DNA from: Blastococcus aggregatus
Lineage (GTDB): Bacteria > Actinomycetota > Actinomycetes > Mycobacteriales > Geodermatophilaceae
Direction: 5' to 3'
Assembly: GCF_900221005.1 (NCBI RefSeq)
Contig: NZ_OBQI01000002.1
Location: 310,001 to 374,000 of the forward strand
Length of the DNA: 64,000 nucleotides
Made by a program: the position numbers and the translations under genes. Shown piece after piece: positions 21,978-30,342 of the stretch; position 1 is the stretch's first letter, and every line of letters begins with the position of its first letter. The notes under the pieces are model-generated. The model had not been told where the DNA came from. It worked only from the letters and a program-made list of their open reading frames with translations, and ran no database searches.

Positions 21978-22643
21978 ATGCGCATCGACCGGGCCGGGTG
22001 GCCTTTCCTCACCGGACCGCTGATCCCCGCCGCCGCTCTCGCGGCCCTGGGACGCCGCACCGGACGACGGGGCCTCCGTGCGGCCGCCTGGCCGCTGCTG
22101 GGGCTGTCCGCCTACATGGCGCTGTTCTTCCGCGACCCCGACCGGCGGTGCGACCACGAGCCCGCCGGGCCGGACGAGGTGCTCTCCCCCGCCGACGGCG
22201 TCGTGATGGTCGCCGGCGAGCCGCAGGAGGGCGTGGCCCCGGAGGGAGCCTGGCAGCAGGTCAGCGTCTTCCTCTCCGTCGTCGACGTGCACGTCAACCG
22301 GTCGCCCTACCGCGGCGAGGTCGTCGAGAGCTCCTACCGCCCGGGCAGCTTCCTGGCCGCCTACCGGCGCGAGTCGGCGCACCGCAACGAGCGCAGCGAG
22401 CTCTGGCTGCGCGACGGCGAGCGCACCGTGGTCTTCCGGCAGATCGTCGGCGTCCTGGCCCGCCGGATCGTGACCCGCACCGGGGTCGGCCGGCAGCTGG
22501 CCACCGGCGAGCGCATGGGCCTGATGAAGTTCGGCTCGCGGATGGACGTCTTCGTTCCCCCCGAGTGCGAGCTCACCGTGACGAAGGGCCAGCGCGTGCG
22601 GGGCGGCGAGACCGTCATCGCGCGCTGGCCCGCCTCCCGCTGA
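21978..22643 (+). CDS. psd: Phosphatidylserine decarboxylase (proenzyme)
   Basis: 221 residues. Short archaeal/actinobacterial-type Psd that forms phosphatidylethanolamine. It has N-terminal hydrophobic segments, the LSPADGVV motif, DVHVNRSPYRG, and the self-cleavage site in MKFGSRMDVF, where the Gly-Ser bond breaks to make the pyruvoyl group. ATG at 21978 is preferred with TACCGT (21963-21968) 9 nt upstream. Eight nucleotides separate it from pssA, which makes its substrate; the same pair occurs in mycobacteria. Confidence 0.93.
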   Translation: MRIDRAGWPFLTGPLIPAAALAALGRRTGRRGLRAAAWPLLGLSAYMALFFRDPDRRCDHEPAGPDEVLSPADGVVMVAGEPQEGVAPEGAWQQVSVFLSVVDVHVNRSPYRGEVVESSYRPGSFLAAYRRESAHRNERSELWLRDGERTVVFRQIVGVLARRIVTRTGVGRQLATGERMGLMKFGSRMDVFVPPECELTVTKGQRVRGGETVIARWPASR

Positions 22644-22651
22644 GGCCACCG

Positions 22652-23449
22652 GTGCCGACGCGGCGCACCGCCACCGTCGAGTTCGTCCGGGGCTCGGTCA
22701 AGGGATCCCGCCGACGCGCGCTGGCGACCCTCCCCAGCCTGTTCACCCTGGCCAACATGGGCTGCGGCTTCGGGGCGATCCTCGTCTCGATCCGCGGCGA
22801 GCACGGGCTGGCCGCCGTCCTCATCGGCCTGTCGGTGCTCTTCGACATCCTGGACGGCGCGGTGGCCCGGAAGGTCGGCGCCGTCACCCCGTTCGGCCTG
22901 CAGTTCGACTCGCTGGCCGACCTGGTCTCCTTCGGCCTGGCTCCCGCACTCGTGGCCTTCACGCTGTTCTCGGAGGGCCGGGACGAGTGGGACGTGCTGG
23001 GCTGGGTGGCCTGCTTCCTGTGGGTGGCGTGCGCCGCGATCCGGCTGGCCCGGTTCAACGTCACCATCGACCCGACCGCCGACAAGCGGTACTTCATCGG
23101 CATGCCCAGCCCCGGCGCGGCAGGGGTCGTGCTGGCGTCGGTGTTCGCGTTCGGGGACCAGATGCAGGGCCGGGACCGGCTCTGGGTGCTGCTGGTCATG
23201 GCCGTGCCGGCGCTGCTGATGGTCAGCAACGTCCGGTACCGGTCCTTCCGTTCCCTGGTCAGCCCGCGCAGCGGCCGGCCCTACGGCCCGATCGCGGTCG
23301 CGGTGCTGCTCGTCGTCGCCTTCGCGTGGACCCCCGTCGTCACCGGGATCGTCCTGGCCTACGGCTACCTCTTCGCGCCGGTCCTCGTGCCGGCGCTGTC
23401 CCCGCTGGCCCGGCTCGTGCCGGCCGCCCTGAAGGAGGCGCTGTCATGA
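22652..23449 (+). CDS. pssA: CDP-diacylglycerol-serine O-phosphatidyltransferase
   Basis: 265-residue membrane enzyme making phosphatidylserine from CDP-diacylglycerol and serine. The CDP-alcohol phosphotransferase motif is complete across residues 65-90 (D65, D68-G, A-R, G82, D86, D90). Six to eight hydrophobic helices follow. The GTG start is served by GAGG immediately after the psd stop. Its end overlaps the start of the next gene (ATGA), so psd-pssA-acetyltransferase form an operon. Confidence 0.93.
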   Translation: MPTRRTATVEFVRGSVKGSRRRALATLPSLFTLANMGCGFGAILVSIRGEHGLAAVLIGLSVLFDILDGAVARKVGAVTPFGLQFDSLADLVSFGLAPALVAFTLFSEGRDEWDVLGWVACFLWVACAAIRLARFNVTIDPTADKRYFIGMPSPGAAGVVLASVFAFGDQMQGRDRLWVLLVMAVPALLMVSNVRYRSFRSLVSPRSGRPYGPIAVAVLLVVAFAWTPVVTGIVLAYGYLFAPVLVPALSPLARLVPAALKEALS

Positions 23450-23926
23450 GCGTGCGGCCGATCCGTCCCGACGACGTCCCCGCGGCGGTGGGGCTGGTGC
23501 GCGAGCTCGCCGACTACGAGCGCGCCCTGTCCGAGGTGCGCCTCACCGAGGAGCAGCTCACCGCCTGCCTGTTCGGCGAGGCGCCCGCGCTCTTCGGCCA
23601 CGTCGCCGAGGACGACGACGGCCGGGGTCGTCGGCGTCGCGCTGTGGTTCCTCAACTTCTCCACCTGGCGGGGCACCCACGGCATCTACCTCGAGGACCT
23701 CTACGTGCAGCCCGGGCACCGGGGACGGGGGTTCGGCCGCGAGCTGCTCCGCACCCTGGCCGCGGTCTGCGTGCAGCGCGGCTACTCGCGCCTGGAGTGG
23801 TCGGTGCTGGACTGGAACACCCCGTCGATCGAGTTCTACCGGGCGGCCGGCGCCACCCCGATGGACGACTGGACGGTCTTCCGGCTGACCGACGACGCCC
23901 TGGCGACCTTCGCCCGCCCGCGGTAG
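23446..23926 (+). pseudogene. GNAT acetyltransferase, frameshifted
   Basis: Two reading frames join into one 159-residue acetyltransferase resembling diamine (spermine/spermidine) N-acetyltransferases. Frame 1 from ATG 23446 gives MSVRPIRPDDVPAAVGLVRE up to EDDDG. From about 23621 the homology continues in the +1 frame: GVVGVALWFLNFSTWRG, then the acetyl-CoA motif VQPGHRGRGFGRELL and LEWSVLDWNTPSIEFY. The shift falls at a GAC repeat (23611-23625), and removing one base restores the protein. This is either a true pseudogene or a sequence error. It is translationally coupled to pssA. Confidence 0.85.
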
Positions 23927-23974
23927 GTGCCGCTCCGCGGGCCGGGCGGCTCCCCCCGGCATAGCGTTGCCGGC

Positions 23975-24757
23975 GTGACCACCGAGCGCGTGCCCGCGGA
24001 GTGCTGGCTGACCGACATGGACGGCGTCCTGGTCCACGAGGAGAAGGCGCTGCCCGGCGCGGCCGAGTTCCTGGAACGGCTCGTCGACCGCGGCCGCCGC
24101 TTCCTCGTCCTGACCAACAACTCGATCTTCACCCCGCGCGACCTCGCCGCCCGCCTGGCCCGCACCGGGCTGCACGTCCCGGAGGAGTCGCTCTGGACCT
24201 CCGCGCTGGCCACCGCGGACTTCCTGCACACCCAGCTCCCCGGCGGGTCCGCCTACGTCATCGGTGAGGCCGGCCTGACCACCGCCCTGCACGAGGTCGG
24301 CTACGTCATGACCGACACCGATCCCGACTACGTCGTCCTCGGCGAGACGCGCACGTACTCGTTCGAGGCGATCACGCGGGCGATCCGCCTCGTCGGCCGC
24401 GGGGCACGCTTCATCGCCACCAACCCGGACGTGACCGGACCCTCGCCGGAGGGCCCGCTGCCGGCCACCGGGTCGGTCGCGGCGATGATCACCCGCGCCA
24501 CCGGGGCCGAGCCCTACTTCGTCGGCAAGCCGAACCCGATGATGTTCCGCAGCGCGATGAACCGGATCGAGGCCCACTCGGAGTCCACGGTCATGGTGGG
24601 CGACCGCATGGACACCGACGTCGTCGCCGGCATCGAGGCCGGGCTGGACACGATCCTGGTGCTCTCGGGGTCCACCGCGGCCGCCGACGTCGCCCGGTTC
24701 CCGTTCCGTCCCGGCCGGATCCTCGACTCGATCGCCGACGTCATCGACCTGGTCTGA
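23975..24757 (+). CDS. HAD-superfamily phosphatase, subfamily IIA (NagD/PGP-like)
   Basis: 260 residues. The DxD nucleophile motif is in WLTDMDGVLV, motif II in LVLTNNS, the Lys in VGKPNPMMF and motif III in MVGDRMDTDVVAGIEAG. The class IIA cap lies between motifs II and III. These enzymes hydrolyse p-nitrophenyl phosphate, nucleotides or glycerol phosphate; the substrate is unknown. GTG at 23975 follows TAGCGT (23962-23967) by 7 nt, suggesting leaderless translation. Confidence 0.9.
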   Translation: MTTERVPAECWLTDMDGVLVHEEKALPGAAEFLERLVDRGRRFLVLTNNSIFTPRDLAARLARTGLHVPEESLWTSALATADFLHTQLPGGSAYVIGEAGLTTALHEVGYVMTDTDPDYVVLGETRTYSFEAITRAIRLVGRGARFIATNPDVTGPSPEGPLPATGSVAAMITRATGAEPYFVGKPNPMMFRSAMNRIEAHSESTVMVGDRMDTDVVAGIEAGLDTILVLSGSTAAADVARFPFRPGRILDSIADVIDLV

Positions 24758-25228
24758 TCAGCGGTCGAGGTAGGCCAGCCGGGCCTCGGGCGTCATGAGC
24801 AGGTAGAGCACCGCGGCGACCAGCGCCAGCACGGGGACGCCGATGTCCGGGCGGCCGGCCTGGAACGCCGCGACGATGCCCGAGGCGCCGAAGAAGACCT
24901 GCAGGGCGATCACCGGGCCGCGCGCCCAGCCCGCCAGCCGGCGCAGCCCGGCCGCCGCGGCGCCGAGGACGCCCGCGACGAGCCCGACGAGCACGACCTC
25001 GGCCAGCGCACGGGGCACGCTCTCCGGGTCGCCGGTGACGGTGAGCCACAGCAGCACGAGCGCCAGGACGACGAACCCGGCGGCCTCGACGGCGACCAGC
25101 GCGGCCGCCTGCCGCACGGATCGGGGCGCGACCGGGCGGGGTGCCTGCGGCCGGGCCGCGGGCGCGGGCGTGACCGCGCCGAAGAGTCGGTCGGCCAGCC
25201 GGCGCGGCTGCGGCGTCTGCTCGGTCAC
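24758..25228 (-). CDS. Hypothetical four-helix membrane protein
   Basis: 156 residues. A polar, Pro/Arg-rich N-terminus (1-50) is followed by four hydrophobic helices, with a short C-terminal TPEARLAYLDR tail. I recognise no family with a known role. The GTG start is 7 nt from TAATCT (25236-25241, minus strand), the clearest -10-like hexamer here. Convergent with the HAD gene, with no gap. Confidence 0.75.
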   Translation of the reverse strand: MTEQTPQPRRLADRLFGAVTPAPAARPQAPRPVAPRSVRQAAALVAVEAAGFVVLALVLLWLTVTGDPESVPRALAEVVLVGLVAGVLGAAAAGLRRLAGWARGPVIALQVFFGASGIVAAFQAGRPDIGVPVLALVAAVLYLLMTPEARLAYLDR

Positions 25229-25321
25229 GCCCGCGAGATTACGCGGCGCCGCCGGCCGGTCCGCCCCGTTGCCGGGTGCACCTCCCACGCCGGCCCGGGG
25301 TCCGCAGTTAGCCTGGAGTTC

Positions 25322-26281
25322 ATGCGCGCGCTCGTGGTGGTCAACCCGGCGGCGACGAGCACCACGGCCAAGATGCGCGACGTCCTCGTCGGCGCGCTCG
25401 CCAGCGAGCTCAAGGTCGACGTCGCCGAGACCACGCACCGCGGCCACGGCCGGCAGCTCGGCGCCCTCGCGGCGGCCGACGGCCTGGACCTCGTGGTCAC
25501 CCTCGGCGGTGACGGCACGGTGAACGAGGTGGTCGACGGCCTGCTCGAGAACGGGCCCGGCGGGCATCTGCCCACGCTGGCCGTCGTGCCGGGTGGCTCC
25601 ACGAACGTCTTCTCCCGCGCGCTGGGCCGGTCCCGGGACCCGGTGGAGGCCACCGCGGAGATCCTCGCCTCGGTGCGGGCCGGCCGGACCCGGACGGTCT
25701 CCCTGGGCACGGCCAGCGCCACCGGCACCGGCACCGAGGCCGGGTGGACGGCGCCCCGCTGGTTCGTCTTCGCGGCCGGGCTCGGGTTCGACGCCGAGGT
25801 GATCGCGCGGGTGGAGGCGCAGCGCGCCCGCGGACACCGGTCGACGGGGGCGTTGTACGTGCGGGAGGCGACCACGGCGTTCCTCCGGGGCCGGGAGCGG
25901 CGTCGCCCGGCGATGACCCTGCGGACTCCCGGTGAGGCCGCGGTCGAGGAGCTGTTCCTCTGCCTGGTGTCCAACGTCAGCCCGTGGACCTACCTGGGTG
26001 CGCGACCGGTGAACCCGTCCCCCGAGGCGTCGTTCGACACCGGCCTGGACGTCTTCGCGCTCGGTCGCACGGACCCTGTCGCGATGCTGCGCGTGCTGCG
26101 GCAGGCGCTCGCCGCCCAGCCGCGGCTCCGCGGCCGTGGGCTGTACCGCAGGCACGACCTGGCCGAGCTCGAGCTGACCGCCGACCGCCCTCAGGGATGG
26201 CAGGTCGACGGCGAGCACCTGGGCACGGCGACCGGCCTGCGCCTGCGGTCGGTGCCGTACGCGTTGCGCGTCGTCTCCTGA
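25322..26281 (+). CDS. Diacylglycerol kinase-like lipid kinase (DagK/LCB5 family)
   Basis: 319 residues. The N-terminus VVVNPAATS and the nucleotide-binding loop TLGGDGTVNEVVDG, then VPGGSTNVFSRALG, are the diagnostic motifs. The C-terminal beta-sandwich ends in WQVDGEHLG. Substrate may be diacylglycerol or another lipid. ATG at 25322 is 7 nt after TAGCCT (25309-25314); GGAG between them is too close to serve as a ribosome binding site, so the mRNA is probably leaderless. Confidence 0.9.
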   Translation: MRALVVVNPAATSTTAKMRDVLVGALASELKVDVAETTHRGHGRQLGALAAADGLDLVVTLGGDGTVNEVVDGLLENGPGGHLPTLAVVPGGSTNVFSRALGRSRDPVEATAEILASVRAGRTRTVSLGTASATGTGTEAGWTAPRWFVFAAGLGFDAEVIARVEAQRARGHRSTGALYVREATTAFLRGRERRRPAMTLRTPGEAAVEELFLCLVSNVSPWTYLGARPVNPSPEASFDTGLDVFALGRTDPVAMLRVLRQALAAQPRLRGRGLYRRHDLAELELTADRPQGWQVDGEHLGTATGLRLRSVPYALRVVS

Positions 26282-26353
26282 CCTCGCGTCGCAGGAAAGG
26301 CCGGCGAATGCAAGGCCCCTCGCCCTGCCGAGTGGCGGGCCTATCACGACCGT

Positions 26354-26369
26354 GGTGAGCTTGCTCACG
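26354..26369. promoter_or_regulatory. CRP-like operator upstream of whiB1
   Basis: GGTGAGCTTGCTCACG is a near-perfect palindrome matching the CRP pattern GTGA-N6-TCAC. In Mycobacterium tuberculosis the CRP protein Rv3676 binds similar sites upstream of whiB1, so the position fits known regulation. It lies about 225 nt before the whiB1 ATG and 36 nt before the TTGACA. Confidence 0.6.
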
Positions 26370-26396
26370 CGGGGGTCGGCGCTGGCCTGGTTTCGC

Positions 26397-26424
26397 TTGA
26401 CAGGCGCTCCCCGCGTGAAAGCAT
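26397..26424 (+). promoter_or_regulatory. Candidate whiB1 promoter
   Basis: TTGACA at 26397-26402 is a consensus -35, with AAGCAT at 26419-26424 as the best -10 candidate (16-nt spacing). The -10 is weak, so activation by a factor such as CRP would make sense. Confidence 0.35.
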
Positions 26425-26586
26425 CGCTGCAGGAACGCAACCTGCCGGTAACACACAGCAGGCAGTCGCTGCCGTCGAGGCGCTGGGAATCCCGGTGTCA
26501 TCCCGGCCGCGTCGGCCCGGCCGCAGGCCGGACCGGGTTCAGCGACTGACGTAGAAACCGTAGACGACACCGAGGAGAACACCGCC

Positions 26587-26838
26587 ATGGACTGGCGCCA
26601 CCGCGCGCTCTGCCGGGACGAGGATCCGGAGCTGTTCTTCCCGATCGGGACGGCCGGCCCCGCCGTCGTCCAGATCGAACAGGCCAAGGCCGTGTGCCAG
26701 CGCTGCCCCGTCGTCCAGTCGTGTCTGGACTGGGCGCTGAGCTCTGGCCAGGACTCCGGCGTCTGGGGCGGTCTCTCCGAGGACGAGCGGCGGGCCCTCA
26801 AGCGCCGCCAGGCTCGCACCCGGGTCCGCACCGCCTGA
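26587..26838 (+). CDS. whiB1: WhiB1-type [4Fe-4S] transcription factor
   Basis: 83 residues, nearly identical in layout to mycobacterial WhiB1: MDWRHRALCRDEDPELFFP, a CxxC...C cluster (Cys9, Cys37, Cys40, Cys46), the GVWGG turn and a basic tail. WhiB1 holds a nitric-oxide-sensitive [4Fe-4S] cluster and binds region 4 of the primary sigma factor; it is essential in mycobacteria. The ATG is preceded by CGAGGAGAA. The neighbouring pdtaS gene is convergent, as in M. tuberculosis (Rv3219/Rv3220c). Confidence 0.95.
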   Translation: MDWRHRALCRDEDPELFFPIGTAGPAVVQIEQAKAVCQRCPVVQSCLDWALSSGQDSGVWGGLSEDERRALKRRQARTRVRTA

Positions 26839-26882
26839 CCGCAGAGCACCATCCGGCCGCATCGCGGCCACACCGATCGCCT

Positions 26883-26916
26883 CGAGGCCGGTCCGGGATC
26901 TCCCGGACCGGCCTCG
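26883..26916. terminator. Bidirectional terminator between whiB1 and pdtaS
   Basis: CGAGGCCGGTCCGGGA and TCCCGGACCGGCCTCG form a 16-bp perfect inverted repeat with almost no loop. It sits between the convergent stops of whiB1 and pdtaS and can fold on either strand. There is no U-run, as usual in actinobacteria. Confidence 0.85.
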
Positions 26917-26930
26917 GCGCGTTCCCGGGA

Positions 26931-28418
26931 TCAGCGCCGCGGCAGCCCCGCTCCGGGCAGCGTCAGCACCACCTCGGTCCCCCGCCCGCCCGGCGGCACG
27001 CCCATGTGCAGGCTGCCGCCGAGCTCGCTCACGACGAGCGTCCGGACGATCTGCAGGCCGAGCCCCTCGCTGACCGACGGGTCGAACCCCACCGGCAACC
27101 CTCGGCCGTCGTCGCGCACCCGGACGAGCAGGTCGTCCCCCGTGCGCTCGGCGAGCAGCTCGATCACCCCCGGCTCGCCCTCGGGGAACGCGTGCTCGGC
27201 GGCGTTGTGCAGCAGTTCGGTGACCGCGAGCACCAGCGGTGTGGCCGTGGCCGCCGGCAGCTCGCCGAACGAGCCGGTGCGCCGGGTGCGGGCGGCCGGC
27301 CCCACCGAGGTGAGGTCGCCCAGCATCGGCAGCACCTGGTCGAGCACCTGGTCGACGTCGACGACGTCCTCCCGGCTGCCGGCCAGCGTCTCGTGCACCA
27401 CGGCGATGGAGGCCACCCGGCGCACCGACTCCTCCAGGGCGTCGCGCGCGGCGGGCACGGTCATGCGGCGGGCCTGCAGCCGCAGCAGCGCGGCGACGGT
27501 CTGCAGGTTGTTCTTCACCCGGTGGTGGATCTCGCGGATCGTCGCGTCCTTGCTCAGCAGGGCGCGGTCGCGGCGGCGGACGTCGGTCACGTCCCGGACC
27601 AGCACCAGCGCGCCCGCCTCGCCGCCGGGCGCCTGCAGGGGCAGGGCGCGGACGAGCATCGTGGCCGACGCCGCCTCGACGTCCATCGGGCCGGGGAAGC
27701 GCCCGGCGACGGCCGCCGCGATCCCGGCCGCGACCTCCTCCCCCGCCACCCGCTCCCGCGCCGCCGCCCGCGTCACCTCGCCCAGGTCGCGGCCGACGAC
27801 GTCGCCGGCGACGCCGATCCGCCGGTAGGCCGACAGCGCGTTCGGGCTGGCGTAGACCGCCCGTCCTCGGCCGTCCAGGCGCACCAGCCCGTCCCCGACC
27901 CGGGGGCTCATCTCCGCGTCCTGCAGCTTCTCCGGCGGGAAGGTGCCCGCGGAGACCATCAGGCAGAGGTCGGCGGCGATGTCGAGGTAGGTGTGCTCGA
28001 GGGTGGAGGGCGCGCGGGTCACCGCGAGGTTGGTGTCCCGGGCCAGCACGGCGACGACGACGCCGTCGTGGCGGACCGGGACGACCTCGCGGCGGCGGGG
28101 CGCGGGCCCCGACCAGTCGGGAGCACCCTCGGTGACCGGCCGGCCCTCGAGGTAGGCGACCTCGAAGGGATGGGCGTCCTCGCCGGCGACCTCCACCCCC
28201 ACCAGGTCCTCGGGGCGGCTGGTGGGCGCGGTGAGCGGCCGCACCTGGGCGACGCACCACCACGAGCCGCCCGGCTGCGGCAGCGGCACCCACAGCGTCA
28301 GGTCGGCGAAGGAGAGGTCGGCCAGCAGCTGCCAGTCGGCCACCAGCCGGCGGCAGTGGTCGATCTGCGCGGGACCGGAGGCAGTGCCACGGGTGAGGCG
28401 CTCGGAGAGGCTGTTCAT
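26931..28418 (-). CDS. pdtaS: Sensor histidine kinase PdtaS
   Basis: 495-residue cytosolic kinase. A GAF-like N-terminal domain (about 1-150) and a PAS domain (about 155-275) precede the HisKA_2 box REIHHRVKNNLQTVAALL and a HATPase_c domain with NAAEHAFP and the GLGLQIV G-box. Its partner in mycobacteria is the RNA-binding antiterminator PdtaR, not in this window. The order whiB1-pdtaS-biotin carrier matches Rv3219-Rv3221c. ATG at 28418 follows TACGCT (28429-28434, minus strand) by 10 nt. Confidence 0.92.
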   Translation of the reverse strand: MNSLSERLTRGTASGPAQIDHCRRLVADWQLLADLSFADLTLWVPLPQPGGSWWCVAQVRPLTAPTSRPEDLVGVEVAGEDAHPFEVAYLEGRPVTEGAPDWSGPAPRRREVVPVRHDGVVVAVLARDTNLAVTRAPSTLEHTYLDIAADLCLMVSAGTFPPEKLQDAEMSPRVGDGLVRLDGRGRAVYASPNALSAYRRIGVAGDVVGRDLGEVTRAAARERVAGEEVAAGIAAAVAGRFPGPMDVEAASATMLVRALPLQAPGGEAGALVLVRDVTDVRRRDRALLSKDATIREIHHRVKNNLQTVAALLRLQARRMTVPAARDALEESVRRVASIAVVHETLAGSREDVVDVDQVLDQVLPMLGDLTSVGPAARTRRTGSFGELPAATATPLVLAVTELLHNAAEHAFPEGEPGVIELLAERTGDDLLVRVRDDGRGLPVGFDPSVSEGLGLQIVRTLVVSELGGSLHMGVPPGGRGTEVVLTLPGAGLPRR

Positions 28419-28466
28419 GGTGCCGCCGAGCGTAGAGACCAGCGGCGGGCTCCTACGCTGCTCGGT

Positions 28467-28973
28467 GTGGTCGACGTCCCCGCCCCGCCCGCCGTCCGGA
28501 TCGAGCCCGCCACCCCGGCGGACCACGCCGACATCGCCGAGCTGACCGTCGCGGTCTACGTGGGGGGCGGCCTGGCCGGCCCCGACTACGGGGCGGAGCT
28601 CGCCGACGTGGCGCGCCGGGCGGAGCTGGCGGAGCTGCTCGTCGTCCGGGACGGGGACGGGCGCCTCGTCGGCAGCGTCGCCCTGGTCCTCGACGGCGAG
28701 TTCGGCGAGGTGACCGAGTCCGACGACGAGGCCGCGGTGCGCATGCTGGTCGTCGACCCGGCGGCCCAGGGGCAGGGCATCGGGGCGCTGCTGATGACGG
28801 AGTGCCTCCGGCGTGCGCGGGCTGCCGGCAAGCACCGCATGGTGCTGTCCACGAGCACGGTCATGACCGCGGCGCACCGGCTCTACGAGCGGCTGGGCTT
28901 CACCCGGCTGCCCGAGCGCGACTGGTCCCCGGTGCAGGGCGTCGACCTGCTGGTCTACGCGCTCGACCTCTGA
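28467..28973 (+). CDS. GNAT N-acetyltransferase
   Basis: 168 residues. The fold runs from VRIEPATPADHADIAELT through MLVVDPAAQGQGIGALLM, the acetyl-CoA pyrophosphate loop (QGQGIG), to RLYERLGFTRLPER. Substrate unknown. GTG at 28467 is 7 nt after TACGCT (28454-28459) without a Shine-Dalgarno. It is divergent from pdtaS and the two -10 hexamers are about 20 nt apart. Confidence 0.88.
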   Translation: MVDVPAPPAVRIEPATPADHADIAELTVAVYVGGGLAGPDYGAELADVARRAELAELLVVRDGDGRLVGSVALVLDGEFGEVTESDDEAAVRMLVVDPAAQGQGIGALLMTECLRRARAAGKHRMVLSTSTVMTAAHRLYERLGFTRLPERDWSPVQGVDLLVYALDL

Positions 28974-28974
28974 C

Positions 28975-29973
28975 TCACCGGTCCAGCCAGGCGAACCCGA
29001 AGCCCCCGCTGCCGCTCCCCGACCCGAACGGTCCTCGGTCGCTGCGCACGACGGAGCACGCCGCGTCGTCGACGGTCACCGCGCGGCGGGTGCCGGTGCG
29101 GTCCTCGACGACCGCGGTGCGGACGGGTGCGGGGCCGGCGACGCACTCGGCGACGCCGCCCGTGATCGCGTGCACGCCGATGCGGACCCGCTCGGCCTCC
29201 TCGCCGGTCAGCTGCCGGACCTCCGGCTCGCCGCCCGCGACTCCGGCCGGCCAGGTGCAGACGATCCCCCGCTCCGCGGTGAGCGGCATGACCATCGGCG
29301 AGCGCTCGCCCAGCAGGTAGCCGGTGTCGACCTCGGCCGACGGCCCGTCGACCGAGACGCTGTCGGGATCACCCGGGTCGTCCGGGCAGACGAGCGGTGC
29401 GCTGCTCGGGGCGTCCTCGAACGCATCGGCGTGCTGGCGACCGAATGCGGCCATGAGCAGCCCGTACACCCCGAGCCCGTCGGGCCCGCCGACCCCCTGG
29501 CCGTCGTACACGCCCAGCCCGTCGGGCCCGTCGATTCCCTGGCCGGCTCCGAACCACCCGGTGCAGTCGGGATCGGTGCGGCCGGTGATCGTCGCGACCG
29601 CGCCGTCGGCGTAGCCGATCTGGACCTCGTAGCTGCGGCCCCCCGCCAACGCCGCGCACGGCCAGCCCACGGGGGCGTCCTCGGCCTCCCGCTCCGCGAG
29701 ACCGGCGAGGAGATCCAGGTGCGTGGTCAGCGCATCGGAGGGCACCTCGGCGGGGATCGTGGCCCGTTCCGGTCCGGGGCAGAACCGGGCCCACACCGGC
29801 GTCCCGTCGACGCCGTCCCGCGTGGCGTCGGCCGCGTCGAGGCACTCCGCCGGGGCCTCGGCGGCCTCCTCGCGTTCCCCGTCCGAGGACGTGCACGCAG
29901 TCAGCGCCAGGACTGCGAGCGTCACGAGGACGCCTCCCGCCCGCCGGCGGCTCCCGGACCCCTCGATCGTCAC
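28975..29973 (-). CDS. Hypothetical lipoprotein
   Basis: 332 residues. The signal peptide ends in the lipobox LTACTSS (Cys near residue 27), so it is probably lipid-anchored outside the membrane. The exported part has eight or more cysteines and a tandem repeat GPDGLGVY in the middle (see findings). No enzymatic family is recognised. It is the third gene of a minus-strand run beginning with the degenerate biotin carboxylase, 76 nt after the biotin carrier. Confidence 0.8.
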   Translation of the reverse strand: MTIEGSGSRRRAGGVLVTLAVLALTACTSSDGEREEAAEAPAECLDAADATRDGVDGTPVWARFCPGPERATIPAEVPSDALTTHLDLLAGLAEREAEDAPVGWPCAALAGGRSYEVQIGYADGAVATITGRTDPDCTGWFGAGQGIDGPDGLGVYDGQGVGGPDGLGVYGLLMAAFGRQHADAFEDAPSSAPLVCPDDPGDPDSVSVDGPSAEVDTGYLLGERSPMVMPLTAERGIVCTWPAGVAGGEPEVRQLTGEEAERVRIGVHAITGGVAECVAGPAPVRTAVVEDRTGTRRAVTVDDAACSVVRSDRGPFGSGSGSGGFGFAWLDR

Positions 29974-30049
29974 GTCGCGCTCCCGTCAGTCGTCCGTCGA
30001 CAGGAAGACGCATCGAGCACGTCCCGGCGCTGCACCCGCCGGGGCACCG

Positions 30050-30274
30050 TCAGTCGAACGCGACGGTGGCGATGAGGTCGCCCTCCTGGAGGACCTCGCC
30101 CTCGACGACGTGCATCGCCTCGACGGTGCCGGCGAGCTCGGTGAGGACGGGGATCTCCATCTTCATCGACTCGAGGATGACCAGCGTGTCACCGGCAGCG
30201 ACCTGCGCGCCGGCGGTGACCAGCACCTTCCAGACGCTGGAGACCATCTCGGCGTGGATCTCCTCGACCGCCAC
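30050..30274 (-). CDS. Stand-alone biotin/lipoyl carrier protein (TB7.3-like)
   Basis: 74 residues forming one biotinyl domain. The biotinylation site ESMKMEIPV is canonical, with Lys near residue 38. It is the orthologue of mycobacterial TB7.3 (Rv3221c), an abundant small biotinylated protein of uncertain function. GTG is preceded by GAGGAGG. Unusually, it lies 68 nt downstream of a degenerate biotin carboxylase gene, which suggests the two proteins interact. Confidence 0.92.
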   Translation of the reverse strand: MAVEEIHAEMVSSVWKVLVTAGAQVAAGDTLVILESMKMEIPVLTELAGTVEAMHVVEGEVLQEGDLIATVAFD

Positions 30275-30342
30275 CGGGCCTCCTCTCGCGCGGGCCGCAC
30301 CGGGATCCCGGGGGCTGCGGTCATCCTGGCACGACGTGCGGC

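Larger units (their letters stand above)
26282..26586. other. 305-nt non-coding region upstream of whiB1
   Basis: No supported gene. This is the only gap over 300 nt in the window. Its base composition is more AT-rich than its neighbours and it contains a CRP-like palindrome (26354-26369), a TTGACA at 26397-26402, and CGAGGAGAA just before the whiB1 ATG. The length suggests a long leader or several regulatory sites for whiB1. Confidence 0.7.

Noticed and set aside
26352-26549. Short open frame in the whiB1 upstream region
   Set aside because: No ribosome binding site, no homology recognised, and it overlaps the CRP-like site and the candidate promoter.
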